Assembly (NCBI GenBank): GCA_964390305.1
Contig: CAYMHT010000008.1
Coordinates: forward strand, 1 to 47,469
DNA: 47,469 nt
Direction of reading: 5' to 3'
From: SKLM01 sp964390305
Lineage (GTDB): Bacteria > Chloroflexota > Anaerolineae > B4-G1
A model generated the notes under the pieces. The model was not told where the DNA came from. It worked only from the letters and a program-made list of their open reading frames with translations, and ran no database searches. Numbering within the stretch: position 1 is the first letter of the stretch; every line of letters starts with the position of its first letter. Below are positions 7,819-15,800 of this stretch, piece after piece. Position numbers and translations under genes: made by a program.

Positions 7819-10800
7819 ATGGACATCGCCGGACTGCTGAACTGGCTTGAAGAGCTGGAGCCGTATCGCCGCCTGAGAGCGGACCTGCGGCAGGGCGACT
7901 TGCCGACTCCCCTGGGCCTGATGAGGGCTGCCCGGGCTCCGGTTCTGGCGAAGCTGGTCAGGGATCTGGCTGCCGACGGGCGTCGTGCTGCGCTGGTCGT
8001 CGCCGGCACGACGGGCCGGGCTCAGAAGCTCGTCCAGTCTCTTGACGATTGGTCAGGCGGTTCGGCCTCCGTACTCCGCTTCCCAGAGCCGCTGACGCTC
8101 TTCTACGACCGAGCCCCGTGGACCGATGAGATCGTCGTCGGGCGACTGCGGGTGCTCTCCGCGCTGTACGATCGGCACGAAGGTGGTGAAGACAAGGAGC
8201 CGCTGGTCATCGTCTCTTCGGCGCGGGCCGTGATGCAGCTCACCCTCCCTCTTCATCAATACCGCCTGTCGGTCCGTGAGGTGGCTGTGGGCCAGATTCT
8301 GGACATGGAGCGCACGCTGCGCCGCTGGGCCGGGTTGGGCTACGAGCCGGTGAGCGTCGTGGAGGCGGCGGGCCAGTTCAGCCACCGGGGTGGCATCGTG
8401 GACGTTTTTCCGCCGGCCGACGAACTGCCCGTCCGGATCGAGCTATGGGGCAATCAGGTCGACTCGATGCGGCGGTTTGACCCGGCAACGCAGCGCTCGC
8501 AGGAACGGGTGGCGAGTGTGACGGTGACTCCGGCGAGAGAGGCCCTGCCACGGCACGGGGCGCGGGCTGCTGAGCACGTGGCGAATCTGCTGGAGCAAGA
8601 CTTGCCGGAGGACGTGGTTGAGGAACTGGAGGCGCACTACCGCGGCCTAGCGGACTGCGCTCCGTTTGCGGGCTTGGAGTTCTATCTTCCGTATTTGTAC
8701 ACCAGCCCGGCGACGTTGCTGGATTATCTGCCGCAGGGCGGAACGGTGGTGGTGGACGATGAGTGGGAGCTGGCGGACACGTGGGCGCAGCTGGAGGAGG
8801 AGGCGCTGGATCTGAAGGCGTCCGTTGAGAAGGCGGGTGTGTTGCCGGAGGACTACCCTCTACCCTATGCCACCTGGGACGATTGGTCGGAGATGACGAC
8901 AGATCGACCGGTGCTCACCCTGGGTCACGGCAGAGAGGAGATGACGTCGCCACTGGGCGAGTGCTTTGTGCCCGGCCCCCGCTTTGGGGGGCAGCTCAAG
9001 CCTCTGCTGGACCACATCGAGGCGGCGCAGGGGCGGGGTGACCAAGTGGTCGTCGTCAGCCGCCAGGCGCGCCGGTTGGCCGACCTGTGGAGCCGGGAGC
9101 ACCGTTACGTCCCGCCGATGGACGATCTGAGGCAGGCTCCGCGCTCGCCGCTGATCTTCGTGCAGGGTGCTCTGGATGAGGGCTGGATGCTTCAGCCGGC
9201 CCGGGGTGTGTCGACCCAGCTGCTGACGGACGGCGAGATTTTCGGCTGGCGACGGCCTGCTCCCCGGCGGCCGGTGCACCGTCGGAAGACGGCCCCGGAG
9301 TCGACGTTCTCTGACTTCTCGCCAGGCGATTATGTGGTCCACGTGGAGTATGGGATAGGCGTCTTCCGCGGCCTGGTGACCCGGTCGATCGAGGGCAGCG
9401 AGCAGGAGTATCTGGCGGTCGACTACGGCGGCGATGACCGTCTGTTCGTCCCCATCTATCAGACGGATCGACTGAGCCGTTACATTGGCGCAGATGATCG
9501 GCCGCCGGTGCTCAGCCGGTTGGGCAAGGCGCGGTGGCGGGACGTCAAGGATCGGGTGAAGAAGGCCACCGAGGAGGTGGCGCGCGAGCTGCTGGATCTG
9601 TACGCGGCGCGCGAGCTGGCGGAGGGGTATGCGTACCGCCCTGACACGCCGTGGCAAACCGAGCTGGAGGCGTCCTTTCCGTATTTCGAGACCCCGGGAC
9701 AGCGGGACGCGATTGCCGACGTCAAGGATGATATGGAGGCCCCGCAGCCGATGGATCGGCTCATCTGCGGGGATGTCGGGTACGGCAAGACGGAGGTGGC
9801 GGTCCGGGCTGCATTCAAAGTGGTGATGGATGGCAGGCAGGTTGCTGTGCTGGTCCCGACGACGGTGCTGGCACAGCAGCACTACGCCACGTTCCGCCAG
9901 CGGATGGAGCCGTTCCCGGTGGAGATTGAGATGCTCTCGCGCTTCCGCACTGACGCCAAGCAAGAGGAGATCCTCGAGAGACTGCTGGGCGAGCAGATCG
10001 ACATTGTGATCGGCACGCATCGGCTGCTCCAGGATGACGTGGCCTTTGCCGATCTGGGCCTGCTGATCATCGATGAGGAGCAGCGCTTTGGCGTCACTCA
10101 CAAAGAGACGTTCAAGAAGATGCGCACTCAGCTCGACGTGCTAACGCTGACTGCCACCCCGATTCCGCGCACGCTATACATGGCGCTGACGGGGGTGCGA
10201 GACATCAGCGTCATTGAGACCCCGCCTGAGGAACGTCTGCCGGTGACGACGTACGTGGGAGACTACGACAGGGCACTGGTGCGGCGTGCGATCCTGCGGG
10301 AGCTGGAGCGAGGGGGGCAGGTCTTCTACGTGCACAACCGGGTTCAGACCATCGAGGCGGCGCGGCGGCGGCTGGAGCGGATTATCCCGGAAGCGGCGTT
10401 TGGGGTGGCTCACGGTCGGAAGCGCGGCCGGGATCTTGAAGAGACGATGGTGCGCTTCGTCGACGGCGAGATTGACGTATTGGTCTGCACGACCATCATC
10501 GAGAGCGGGCTCGACATTCCAGCGGCGAACACGCTTATCGTCGAGAGAGCGGGGCGCTTCGGCCTGGCTCAGCTCTATCAGCTTCGGGGTCGGGTAGGGC
10601 GGGCTGCGGAGCGGGCCTATGCGTATTTCTTCCACGATCGAGAGAGCCGTCTGACGCCAGAGGCACGGCGGCGACTGGAGACAATCCGGGAGGCAAGTGG
10701 GCTGGGTGACGGGTATACCATCGCCATGCGAGATCTGGAGATCCGCGGCGCGGGGGACATCCTGGGAACGCGGCAGTCGGGTCACATCTCGGACGTCGGT

Positions 10801-11310
10801 TTCCATCTTTACACGCGGCTGTTGGCGCGGGCGGTCGAAGAGCTGAAGGCGGAGCGGGAGGGGAAGCCGCCGCCCCCCCAGCCGTTGACGGACATCCGCA
10901 TCGATCTGCCGATTCCGGTGAGTCTGCCTGAAGACTACGTGGCGGATACCTGGCTGCGGCTGAAGATGTACCGGCGGCTGGCGGAATTGAAGTCGATGGA
11001 GGAGATTGAGAGCTTGGCGAGGGAGTTGGTTGATCGGTTCGGGCCGCTGCCGGGTCCCGCGGAGAACCTGATGTATCAGCTCCGGTTGAAGGCGCTGGCG
11101 CGAGATGCCGGGGTGGGGATCGTCACGATCGACAATGGGCGTCTGGCATTGCGGCCTGGAGGCGGTGAATTCCCCCGCGAGGAGCTGCGGCGGGTTCTCG
11201 ATGGGCAGGCGAGCATCAGTCGGCACGGGATCTGGCTGCCCAAGGGGCCTGGGTGGCAGGAGATGCTGGTCGATGTGCTGAAAAAGATGGCGTCGGCGAT
11301 GGGCGGTTGA
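7819..11310 (+). CDS. mfd: Transcription-repair coupling factor
   Basis: A 1163-residue ATP-dependent translocase that removes RNA polymerase stalled at DNA lesions and recruits UvrA. Order of domains: an N-terminal UvrB-like region (about 1-470), a CarD-like polymerase-interacting domain starting at FSPGDYVVHVEYGIG (about 495-560), a superfamily 2 RecG-like translocase with Walker A GDVGYGKTE (K657) and Walker B DEEQ (752-755), a second RecA-like lobe with GRVGRA, and a C-terminal TRCF domain. Length is normal. It begins one base after pth stops. Its stop codon overlaps the -35 box of the next promoter. Confidence 0.97.
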   Translation: MDIAGLLNWLEELEPYRRLRADLRQGDLPTPLGLMRAARAPVLAKLVRDLAADGRRAALVVAGTTGRAQKLVQSLDDWSGGSASVLRFPEPLTLFYDRAPWTDEIVVGRLRVLSALYDRHEGGEDKEPLVIVSSARAVMQLTLPLHQYRLSVREVAVGQILDMERTLRRWAGLGYEPVSVVEAAGQFSHRGGIVDVFPPADELPVRIELWGNQVDSMRRFDPATQRSQERVASVTVTPAREALPRHGARAAEHVANLLEQDLPEDVVEELEAHYRGLADCAPFAGLEFYLPYLYTSPATLLDYLPQGGTVVVDDEWELADTWAQLEEEALDLKASVEKAGVLPEDYPLPYATWDDWSEMTTDRPVLTLGHGREEMTSPLGECFVPGPRFGGQLKPLLDHIEAAQGRGDQVVVVSRQARRLADLWSREHRYVPPMDDLRQAPRSPLIFVQGALDEGWMLQPARGVSTQLLTDGEIFGWRRPAPRRPVHRRKTAPESTFSDFSPGDYVVHVEYGIGVFRGLVTRSIEGSEQEYLAVDYGGDDRLFVPIYQTDRLSRYIGADDRPPVLSRLGKARWRDVKDRVKKATEEVARELLDLYAARELAEGYAYRPDTPWQTELEASFPYFETPGQRDAIADVKDDMEAPQPMDRLICGDVGYGKTEVAVRAAFKVVMDGRQVAVLVPTTVLAQQHYATFRQRMEPFPVEIEMLSRFRTDAKQEEILERLLGEQIDIVIGTHRLLQDDVAFADLGLLIIDEEQRFGVTHKETFKKMRTQLDVLTLTATPIPRTLYMALTGVRDISVIETPPEERLPVTTYVGDYDRALVRRAILRELERGGQVFYVHNRVQTIEAARRRLERIIPEAAFGVAHGRKRGRDLEETMVRFVDGEIDVLVCTTIIESGLDIPAANTLIVERAGRFGLAQLYQLRGRVGRAAERAYAYFFHDRESRLTPEARRRLETIREASGLGDGYTIAMRDLEIRGAGDILGTRQSGHISDVGFHLYTRLLARAVEELKAEREGKPPPPQPLTDIRIDLPIPVSLPEDYVADTWLRLKMYRRLAELKSMEEIESLARELVDRFGPLPGPAENLMYQLRLKALARDAGVGIVTIDNGRLALRPGGGEFPREELRRVLDGQASISRHGIWLPKGPGWQEMLVDVLKKMASAMGG

Positions 11311-11335
11311 CGGACGGCAGGGGCGGGGGTATACT
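11307..11335 (+). promoter_or_regulatory. Strong sigma70-type promoter (TTGACG-17-TATACT)
   Basis: TTGACG at 11307-11312 and TATACT at 11330-11335 are separated by 17 bp. The -35 box includes the mfd stop codon (11308-11310). Initiation near 11342 would give a leader of under 20 nt, so the same short stretch (GGAGGAGGG, 11341-11349) serves as ribosome binding site for the next gene. Confidence 0.65.
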
Positions 11336-11358
11336 CGACGGGAGGAGGGTGGTGCGAT

Positions 11359-11649
11359 ATGAGCATGCTGCGTGACATCTCCGTGATCATTCTCGCTGCG
11401 GGAGCCTTCGTGTTCACCCTGATACCGCTGGTGGTGTCTGGCGCGGTGGTCTACGGCGTCTGGAGGCTACTGAGACACCGGAACCTGCCGACCTGGCTGC
11501 TGAAGGGGCGAGAGGTGGTGACGGCTGGGCTGTCATACGTCGAGGTGGGGATGGACGCTGTGAGCAGACCGATCTTTGCGGTGCAGACGGCTCTGGCGAC
11601 CGTGCGGGGTTTGGTTCACGGCCTTACGAAGGAGGGGGTAGATCGATGA
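11359..11649 (+). CDS. Small membrane protein
   Basis: A 96-residue protein with one clear transmembrane helix (about 8-37, rich in Ile, Leu and Val). An arginine-rich turn (WRLLRHRN) and an amphipathic C-terminal half follow. No family is recognised. The ATG at 11359 follows a purine-rich GGAGGAGGG; a second ATG two codons later is also possible. It overlaps the next gene by 4 bp (ATGA), so the two are translationally coupled. A membrane-scaffold role beside the SCP2-like protein is speculation. Confidence 0.7.
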   Translation: MSMLRDISVIILAAGAFVFTLIPLVVSGAVVYGVWRLLRHRNLPTWLLKGREVVTAGLSYVEVGMDAVSRPIFAVQTALATVRGLVHGLTKEGVDR

Positions 11650-11858
11650 ACAGGCGGACGCAGGTGATGGTCATTGGCGGTGCCCTGGGGGGGGTGATCG
11701 GTGTGCTGGCCGCGCATCTATATCTTCGGTCGGCCGAGCGCAGGCTGGCTGAGGAGGAGGGCCTTCCGTCTTTCGAACCGGGCGATCTGATCAAGCTGAC
11801 GCTGAGTGTCCTCGGCGTGCTGAAACTGGTTGACCGGCTGGCGAAGCCCGGTGAGTAG
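11646..11858 (+). CDS. Very small membrane protein
   Basis: A 70-residue protein with one N-terminal glycine-rich transmembrane helix (VMVIGGALGGVIGVLAAHLY, about 7-26). An acidic/basic linker and a second hydrophobic stretch (LIKLTLSVLGVLKLVDRL, about 47-65) follow. No family is recognised. It overlaps the preceding gene by 4 bp and ends 19 bp before the SCP2-like gene, so all three are one operon. The GxxxG-like spacing in the first helix is compatible with helix packing. Confidence 0.65.
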   Translation: MNRRTQVMVIGGALGGVIGVLAAHLYLRSAERRLAEEEGLPSFEPGDLIKLTLSVLGVLKLVDRLAKPGE

Positions 11859-11877
11859 CGGGCGCAAGGAGGAATGG

Positions 11878-12294
11878 ATGGCCTATCCGTTCCCGTCGGG
11901 TCCGTGGATCAAGGCGTTAAGAAGTCGTCTGAATGAGAGTGCATCGTATCAACGTTCAGCGAAGGATTGGGAGGGGGACCTGCTTTTCGTGGTCGAGCCG
12001 GATGAGGCGTACGACGACACCGCCTACTTGTATCTGGGTCTTCACCACGGGAAGAGCACGGGGGCGGCAATGGTCGAGAGCGAGGACGAGCGAGATACGG
12101 AGTTCGTGATACGGGCTCCTTATGGCACCTGGAAGCGGGTGATACAGGGGAAGCTGGATCCGATTCAGGGGATGATGACGAAGCAGCTGAAGCTCTCGGG
12201 CAATATGATGAAGATCATGCGATACCCGAAGGCAGCGCAGGAGATTGTCGCTTGCTGCGCGGAGGTGCCAACGGAGTGGGGAGGGGGAGCGTAG
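11878..12294 (+). CDS. SCP2-like (sterol-carrier-protein fold) small protein
   Basis: A 138-residue protein resembling the SCP2 lipid-binding fold. It has a central beta-rich segment (GDLLFVVEPDE, YLYLGLHHG) and then the helix-strand region with WKRVIQGKLDPIQGMMTKQLKLSGNM, close to the pattern in SCP2 domains where the last strand and helices close the hydrophobic pocket. These proteins bind acyl chains or other lipids in the cytosol. The start at 11878 is chosen because AAGGAGG lies 5 nt upstream; the frame is open to 11830, inside the previous gene. It sits at the end of the three-gene run driven from 11307. Ligand and role are unknown. Confidence 0.75.
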   Translation: MAYPFPSGPWIKALRSRLNESASYQRSAKDWEGDLLFVVEPDEAYDDTAYLYLGLHHGKSTGAAMVESEDERDTEFVIRAPYGTWKRVIQGKLDPIQGMMTKQLKLSGNMMKIMRYPKAAQEIVACCAEVPTEWGGGA

Positions 12295-12299
12295 GACGT

Positions 12300-12362
12300 A
12301 GAACCTGAGGCGGAAGACGTGAGGCGTGAAACGTGAAGCGTAACACATGATGCGTCATGTGT
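12300..12362. repeat. Degenerate (acgtga)-type intergenic repeat and hairpin
   Basis: The stretch contains several imperfect copies of a unit of about 8-10 bp around ACGTGA/GCGTGAA. It ends in an 8-bp hairpin (ACACATGA at 12343-12350, TCATGTGT at 12355-12362, loop TGCG). It is not coding on either strand. Similar degenerate arrays occur between genes in some Chloroflexota genomes; that is from memory and was not checked. Confidence 0.5.
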
Positions 12363-12375
12363 GAAGCTTGGGGGG

Positions 12376-12411
12376 ACGTGACGCGGTCCGTGCGGGCTCG
12401 CGTCACGTTTT
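12376..12411 (+). terminator. Rho-independent terminator-like hairpin
   Basis: A perfect 10-bp stem (ACGTGACGCG at 12376-12385, CGCGTCACGT at 12399-12408) with a 13-nt loop is followed by TTTTG. It lies between the SCP2-like gene and the alcohol dehydrogenase gene, so it probably ends the 11359-12294 transcript. The U-tract is short. Confidence 0.55.
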
Positions 12412-12498
12412 GTCTGTCAAGGGCGCCGATGACTGGTCGGGCACAGGCGTGTCGGCAGCCCAAGACAATGCACGGAGGGTGTGACCAGGGGGCAGGTG

Positions 12499-13662
12499 AT
12501 GTGGCACTTTGTTTCGCCGGAGATTGTGTTTGGCGAAGGCGCGCTGGGGGCTCTCGATGAGCTGACCGGGGAGCACGCCCTCGTGGTGACGGACACCACG
12601 CTGGTAGAGCTCGGCCTGGTGGATCGGGTTGCGTCACGCCTGGGGAAGGCGGGGATAGAGGTGCGCGTATTCGACGGGGTCGAGCCCGACCCGGGCATGG
12701 GGGCCGTCCTACAGGGAGTGGAGGCGGCGAGGCAGGCTCGGCCCGACTGGATCGTGGGCGTGGGCGGCGGCTCGCCTATGGACGTTGCCAAGGCGGTCTG
12801 GGTGTTGTATGAACGGCCTGATCTTGAGCCCGCCGAGATCAATCCCTTCATCGAGCTGGGCCTGCGTCAGAAGGCGCGGTTGATCACCGTCCCCACCACC
12901 AGCGGAACGGGTGCAGAGGTGACGTGGGCCATCGTTCTGACCGACCCCGTGGAGCAGCGGAAGATGGGCCTGGGCAACCGGGAGAACGTGGCGGACCTGG
13001 CGATCGTCGACCCGGTGATGGCGGTCACGATGCCGCCGCGGCTGACGGCCGACACGGGGATGGATGCGCTGACTCACGCGATCGAGGGGTACGCGTGCAC
13101 GTGGCACACAGACCTGACAGACGGGCTGTGTGCGAAAGCGGCTCGAGATGTGATGCGCTACTTGCCCCGAGCGGTGGAGGACGGATCGGACATGGAGGTA
13201 AGGGAGCGCATGCACAACGCGGCCACGTGTGCCGGGCTTGGCTTCGGGAATGCAATGGCCTCGCTGGCGCACGCGATGGGGCATGCCTTGGGTGCCTCCT
13301 TCTACGTCCCGCACGGGCGCGCGGTGGGGCTGCTCCTCCCCTATACGATTGAGTTTGCGTCGAGGGGAGCGCCAGGGCGCTTCGCGGAGCTGGCCGGGCT
13401 GCTGGGCTGGGATGGGCAAGGGGATGAAGACAGCGCCCGATCTCTGGCTGGCGCCGTCCGCGGCCTGGCGACCGAGATTCGTAGCCCCCGCGGGGTCGCG
13501 GATCTAGGGATCGCGCGCGACGTCTTCGAGGGGAGGCTGGAAGAGCTGATTGACGACGCTTTTGACGATACACAGATGGTGACTGCCCCCCGGTGCCCCA
13601 CGTACGACGAACTGGCGCAGCTCTTCCTGTATGCCTTCAATGGGCAAGAGGTCGATTTCTAG
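12499..13662 (+). CDS. Iron-containing alcohol dehydrogenase
   Basis: A 387-residue group III (Fe-dependent) NAD(P)-alcohol dehydrogenase, interconverting an alcohol and an aldehyde or ketone in the cytosol. The nucleotide-binding loop GVGGGSPMDVAKA is present. The metal ligands are predicted as D189, H193, H258 and H272; their spacing is close to the D-H-H-H set of Escherichia coli FucO. An extra conserved H262 lies in AHAMGHALG. The ATG at 12499 is preferred because AGGGGG lies about 6 nt upstream; in-frame GTGs at 12481 and 12496 are possible. The next gene is an aldehyde:ferredoxin oxidoreductase, starting 25 bp later, which suggests a shared aldehyde intermediate. Substrate is not predictable. 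Confidence 0.93.
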   Translation: MWHFVSPEIVFGEGALGALDELTGEHALVVTDTTLVELGLVDRVASRLGKAGIEVRVFDGVEPDPGMGAVLQGVEAARQARPDWIVGVGGGSPMDVAKAVWVLYERPDLEPAEINPFIELGLRQKARLITVPTTSGTGAEVTWAIVLTDPVEQRKMGLGNRENVADLAIVDPVMAVTMPPRLTADTGMDALTHAIEGYACTWHTDLTDGLCAKAARDVMRYLPRAVEDGSDMEVRERMHNAATCAGLGFGNAMASLAHAMGHALGASFYVPHGRAVGLLLPYTIEFASRGAPGRFAELAGLLGWDGQGDEDSARSLAGAVRGLATEIRSPRGVADLGIARDVFEGRLEELIDDAFDDTQMVTAPRCPTYDELAQLFLYAFNGQEVDF

Positions 13663-13687
13663 GGCGGGACGCAGTGTGGAGACGTCT

Positions 13688-15538
13688 ATGAACGGTTATG
13701 TGGGCAAGATTCTTTATGTTGACCTCACGAGCGGCGAGGTCCGCGACGAGGCGCTGAGTCCAGAGCTAGCACGTTACTACGTCGGTGGCAGCGGGCTTGC
13801 GGCGCGGCTGGTGTATGATCTGGTCGACGGGGACACCGATCCTCTGGGGCCGGACAACCCTCTCATCGTCATGACGGGCCCGCTGGTGGGGACGGCGATG
13901 CCGTCGGCGGGGCGATGCAGCATTTGCGCGCTCTCGCCACTCACGGGCATCTGGGGCGAGTCGAACACCGGAGGGTTTATCGGGCCGGAGCTGCGCTTCG
14001 CCGGGTACGACGGGATCGTGATCACGGGGCGAGCGGAGAGGCCGACGTGGCTGACGATCGTGGATGGCGAGGCGCGGCTGCGGGACGGTTTCGGACTGTG
14101 GGGTCTGGATGCCTACGCCACCCAGGATCGCGCGCGAGAGATGTTGGACGAGGTGAGGGCGCGGGTGGCATGCATCGGCCCGGCGGGGGAGAATGGGGTC
14201 AGGATGGCTGCCGTAATGAACGACCACGGGCGTGCCGCCGGGCGGACAGGGATGGGCGCCGTCATGGGGGCCAAGCGTCTCAAGGCAATCGCTCTGCGCG
14301 GCACCGGAACGGTGCCGCTCGCCGATCCAGACGGGTTCGGCGATGTGGTGCGGGAGATCCTGCAGGACCTGGATGAGGATGTGGCCGCGACGGGGCTACG
14401 GATGGCAGGCACGGCCGGATACGTCGATATGGGCCTTATGTATGGGGACATGCCGATTCGGTACTTCCGGCAGGGGGAGTGGGAGGAGGCGGGCGACCTC
14501 TCTGGGGTGCGGATGGCGGAGGAATACCAGAGGGGAACCAGGGCGTGCTTTCAGTGTCCGATCGCATGCGGTCGCGAGACCCGGGCGCCGAGATTCGGCG
14601 TGGAGAAGGTGGACGGACCCGAGTACGAGACGCTGGCGGCGTTCGGCTCGCTGGCGATGGTGGATGATCTGGAGGGGGTGATCTACGCCGGGCACCTATG
14701 CAACGTCTACGGGCTGGACACGATAAGCATGGGCTGCACGATTGCCCTGGCCTGTGAGATGTTCGAGCGGGGAGTGCTGACGACGGAGGACACCGGTGGG
14801 GTGAGGATTCGGTACGGGGACGTGGAGACGATGCACCGCCTTATCGAGATGGTGGCCCACCGAGAAGGATTTGGCGACATCCTGGCGAAAGGGAGCGCTG
14901 CCCTGGCGGAGAAATTCGGCGTCCCGGAGTTGGCGGCGACGGTCAACGGGCTGGAGGTCCCGATGCACGACCCCCGCGCGTTCAGCGGCATGGCGGTGAC
15001 GTACGCCGTCTCGCCGCGGGGTGCGTGTCACATGCAGGGAGACATGTACGGCGTGGATACGGGACAAGGCCCGGCAGTCGAACTGGGCATCATGCCAGGC
15101 GACCGCTTCGACGATTCGGAGGAGAAGGGGCGCATCGCAGCGCGCCAGCACATGTGGCGGACGCTGTACAATGCGTGGACGCTGTGCCAGTTCCAGAATC
15201 CCGGCGTCGAGCGGCTGTTGAGGGCTGTGAACGCCGCGACTGGATGGAGCCTGGAGCTTGATGACCTAATGACGTTGGGGAGGCGCATGGTGGCGCTGAA
15301 GCGCATGCTGAACGTGCGCCGAGGCGTCACACGGGCGGATGACCGTCTGCCTGACTTGCTGCTCGAACCGCTTGAAGAAGGTGGAACTGAAGGTCGGGTT
15401 CCGGACGTGGGGACGCTCCTCGCGGGTGCGTACGCCGAGCTCGGTTGGGACCCAGAGACAGGGCAGCCGACGGCGGGAACGATGGCCGCCTTGGGTTTGA
15501 GCTTCGCAGCGCGGGATAGCGAGCGGCATGGACGTTAA
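13688..15538 (+). CDS. Aldehyde:ferredoxin oxidoreductase (tungstopterin type)
   Basis: A 616-residue member of the AOR family, which oxidises aldehydes to acids with ferredoxin, or the reverse, using a tungsto-bispterin and a [4Fe-4S] cluster. The N-terminal GKILYVDLTSGEV and WGESNTGGFIGPELRFAGYDGI are family signatures. Cluster ligands are predicted as C287, C290, C294 (CFQCPIACG) and C500 (TLCQFQN). Length is typical. The ATG at 13688 is the start; the open frame to 13631 runs into the dehydrogenase gene and lacks family similarity. No ferredoxin or cofactor gene lies nearby. Oxygen sensitivity of the family implies an anaerobic or microaerobic setting. Whether it runs toward acid or aldehyde cannot be told. 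Confidence 0.94.
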   Translation: MNGYVGKILYVDLTSGEVRDEALSPELARYYVGGSGLAARLVYDLVDGDTDPLGPDNPLIVMTGPLVGTAMPSAGRCSICALSPLTGIWGESNTGGFIGPELRFAGYDGIVITGRAERPTWLTIVDGEARLRDGFGLWGLDAYATQDRAREMLDEVRARVACIGPAGENGVRMAAVMNDHGRAAGRTGMGAVMGAKRLKAIALRGTGTVPLADPDGFGDVVREILQDLDEDVAATGLRMAGTAGYVDMGLMYGDMPIRYFRQGEWEEAGDLSGVRMAEEYQRGTRACFQCPIACGRETRAPRFGVEKVDGPEYETLAAFGSLAMVDDLEGVIYAGHLCNVYGLDTISMGCTIALACEMFERGVLTTEDTGGVRIRYGDVETMHRLIEMVAHREGFGDILAKGSAALAEKFGVPELAATVNGLEVPMHDPRAFSGMAVTYAVSPRGACHMQGDMYGVDTGQGPAVELGIMPGDRFDDSEEKGRIAARQHMWRTLYNAWTLCQFQNPGVERLLRAVNAATGWSLELDDLMTLGRRMVALKRMLNVRRGVTRADDRLPDLLLEPLEEGGTEGRVPDVGTLLAGAYAELGWDPETGQPTAGTMAALGLSFAARDSERHGR

Positions 15539-15635
15539 GGTCGGCGTTGCTGTGGAAGGGGCGTTGGGTCGCAGAGCCGTCAAGCGTCCGTTTGGGTCTG
15601 TGATCTGAATAGAGAATAGGAAAAAGGTCCTATGT

Positions 15636-15668
15636 AACCTTAAAATTGCTCCCAGAAACCTTAAAGTT
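15636..15668. promoter_or_regulatory. Direct repeat of a near-palindromic 12-mer upstream of mraZ
   Basis: AACCTTAAAATT (15636-15647) and AACCTTAAAGTT (15657-15668) are spaced exactly 21 bp apart, about two helical turns. The second copy is a near-palindrome of the form AACnTTAAnGTT. They are AT-rich islands in a GC-rich chromosome, 36-68 bp upstream of the mraZ -10. They may be an activator site or an UP-like element. Confidence 0.4.
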
Positions 15669-15673
15669 CACGT

Positions 15674-15700
15674 CAAGCGCTGGTAAAAGCCCGGCGCTTG
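15674..15700. promoter_or_regulatory. Inverted repeat just upstream of the mraZ -10
   Basis: CAAGCGC (15674-15680) and GCGCTTG (15694-15700) form a perfect 7-bp inverted repeat with a 13-bp gap. It covers the place where the -35 box should be. That makes it a plausible operator, because no good -35 sequence is present. Confidence 0.35.
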
Positions 15701-15703
15701 GTG

Positions 15704-15709
15704 TATAAT
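15704..15709 (+). promoter_or_regulatory. mraZ/dcw promoter -10 box (TATAAT)
   Basis: A consensus TATAAT is followed directly by the GTGGGG repeats. No good -35 lies 16-18 bp upstream, so the promoter may need an activator. Initiation near 15716 would give an mraZ leader of about 85 nt and could drive genes through ftsZ. Apart from this block and the elements listed beside it, nothing was recognised in 15539-15800. Confidence 0.6.
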
Positions 15710-15710
15710 G

Positions 15711-15745
15711 GTGGGGTTCTGTGGGGGGAAGTGGGGCGTGGTGGA
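15711..15745 (+). promoter_or_regulatory. Predicted MraZ operator: GTGGGG repeats at 10-bp spacing
   Basis: GTGGGG occurs at 15711, 15721 and 15731, with a degenerate GTGGAA at 15741. The core TGGGG is separated by exactly 5 bp each time. Escherichia coli MraZ is known to bind TGGGN repeats separated by 5 bp in front of its own gene. Here the repeats overlap the expected transcription start, which fits autorepression. Confidence 0.7.
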
Positions 15746-15800
15746 ACATCCTCCCTCTGACTGGACTCACTGACGCTCTCACGTGGGGAACGACAACGAC

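Noticed and set aside
8860..10101. A 413-codon minus-strand open frame inside mfd
   Set aside because: mfd on the plus strand has complete motifs; the other frame is His/Arg/Leu-rich in the way of shadow frames.
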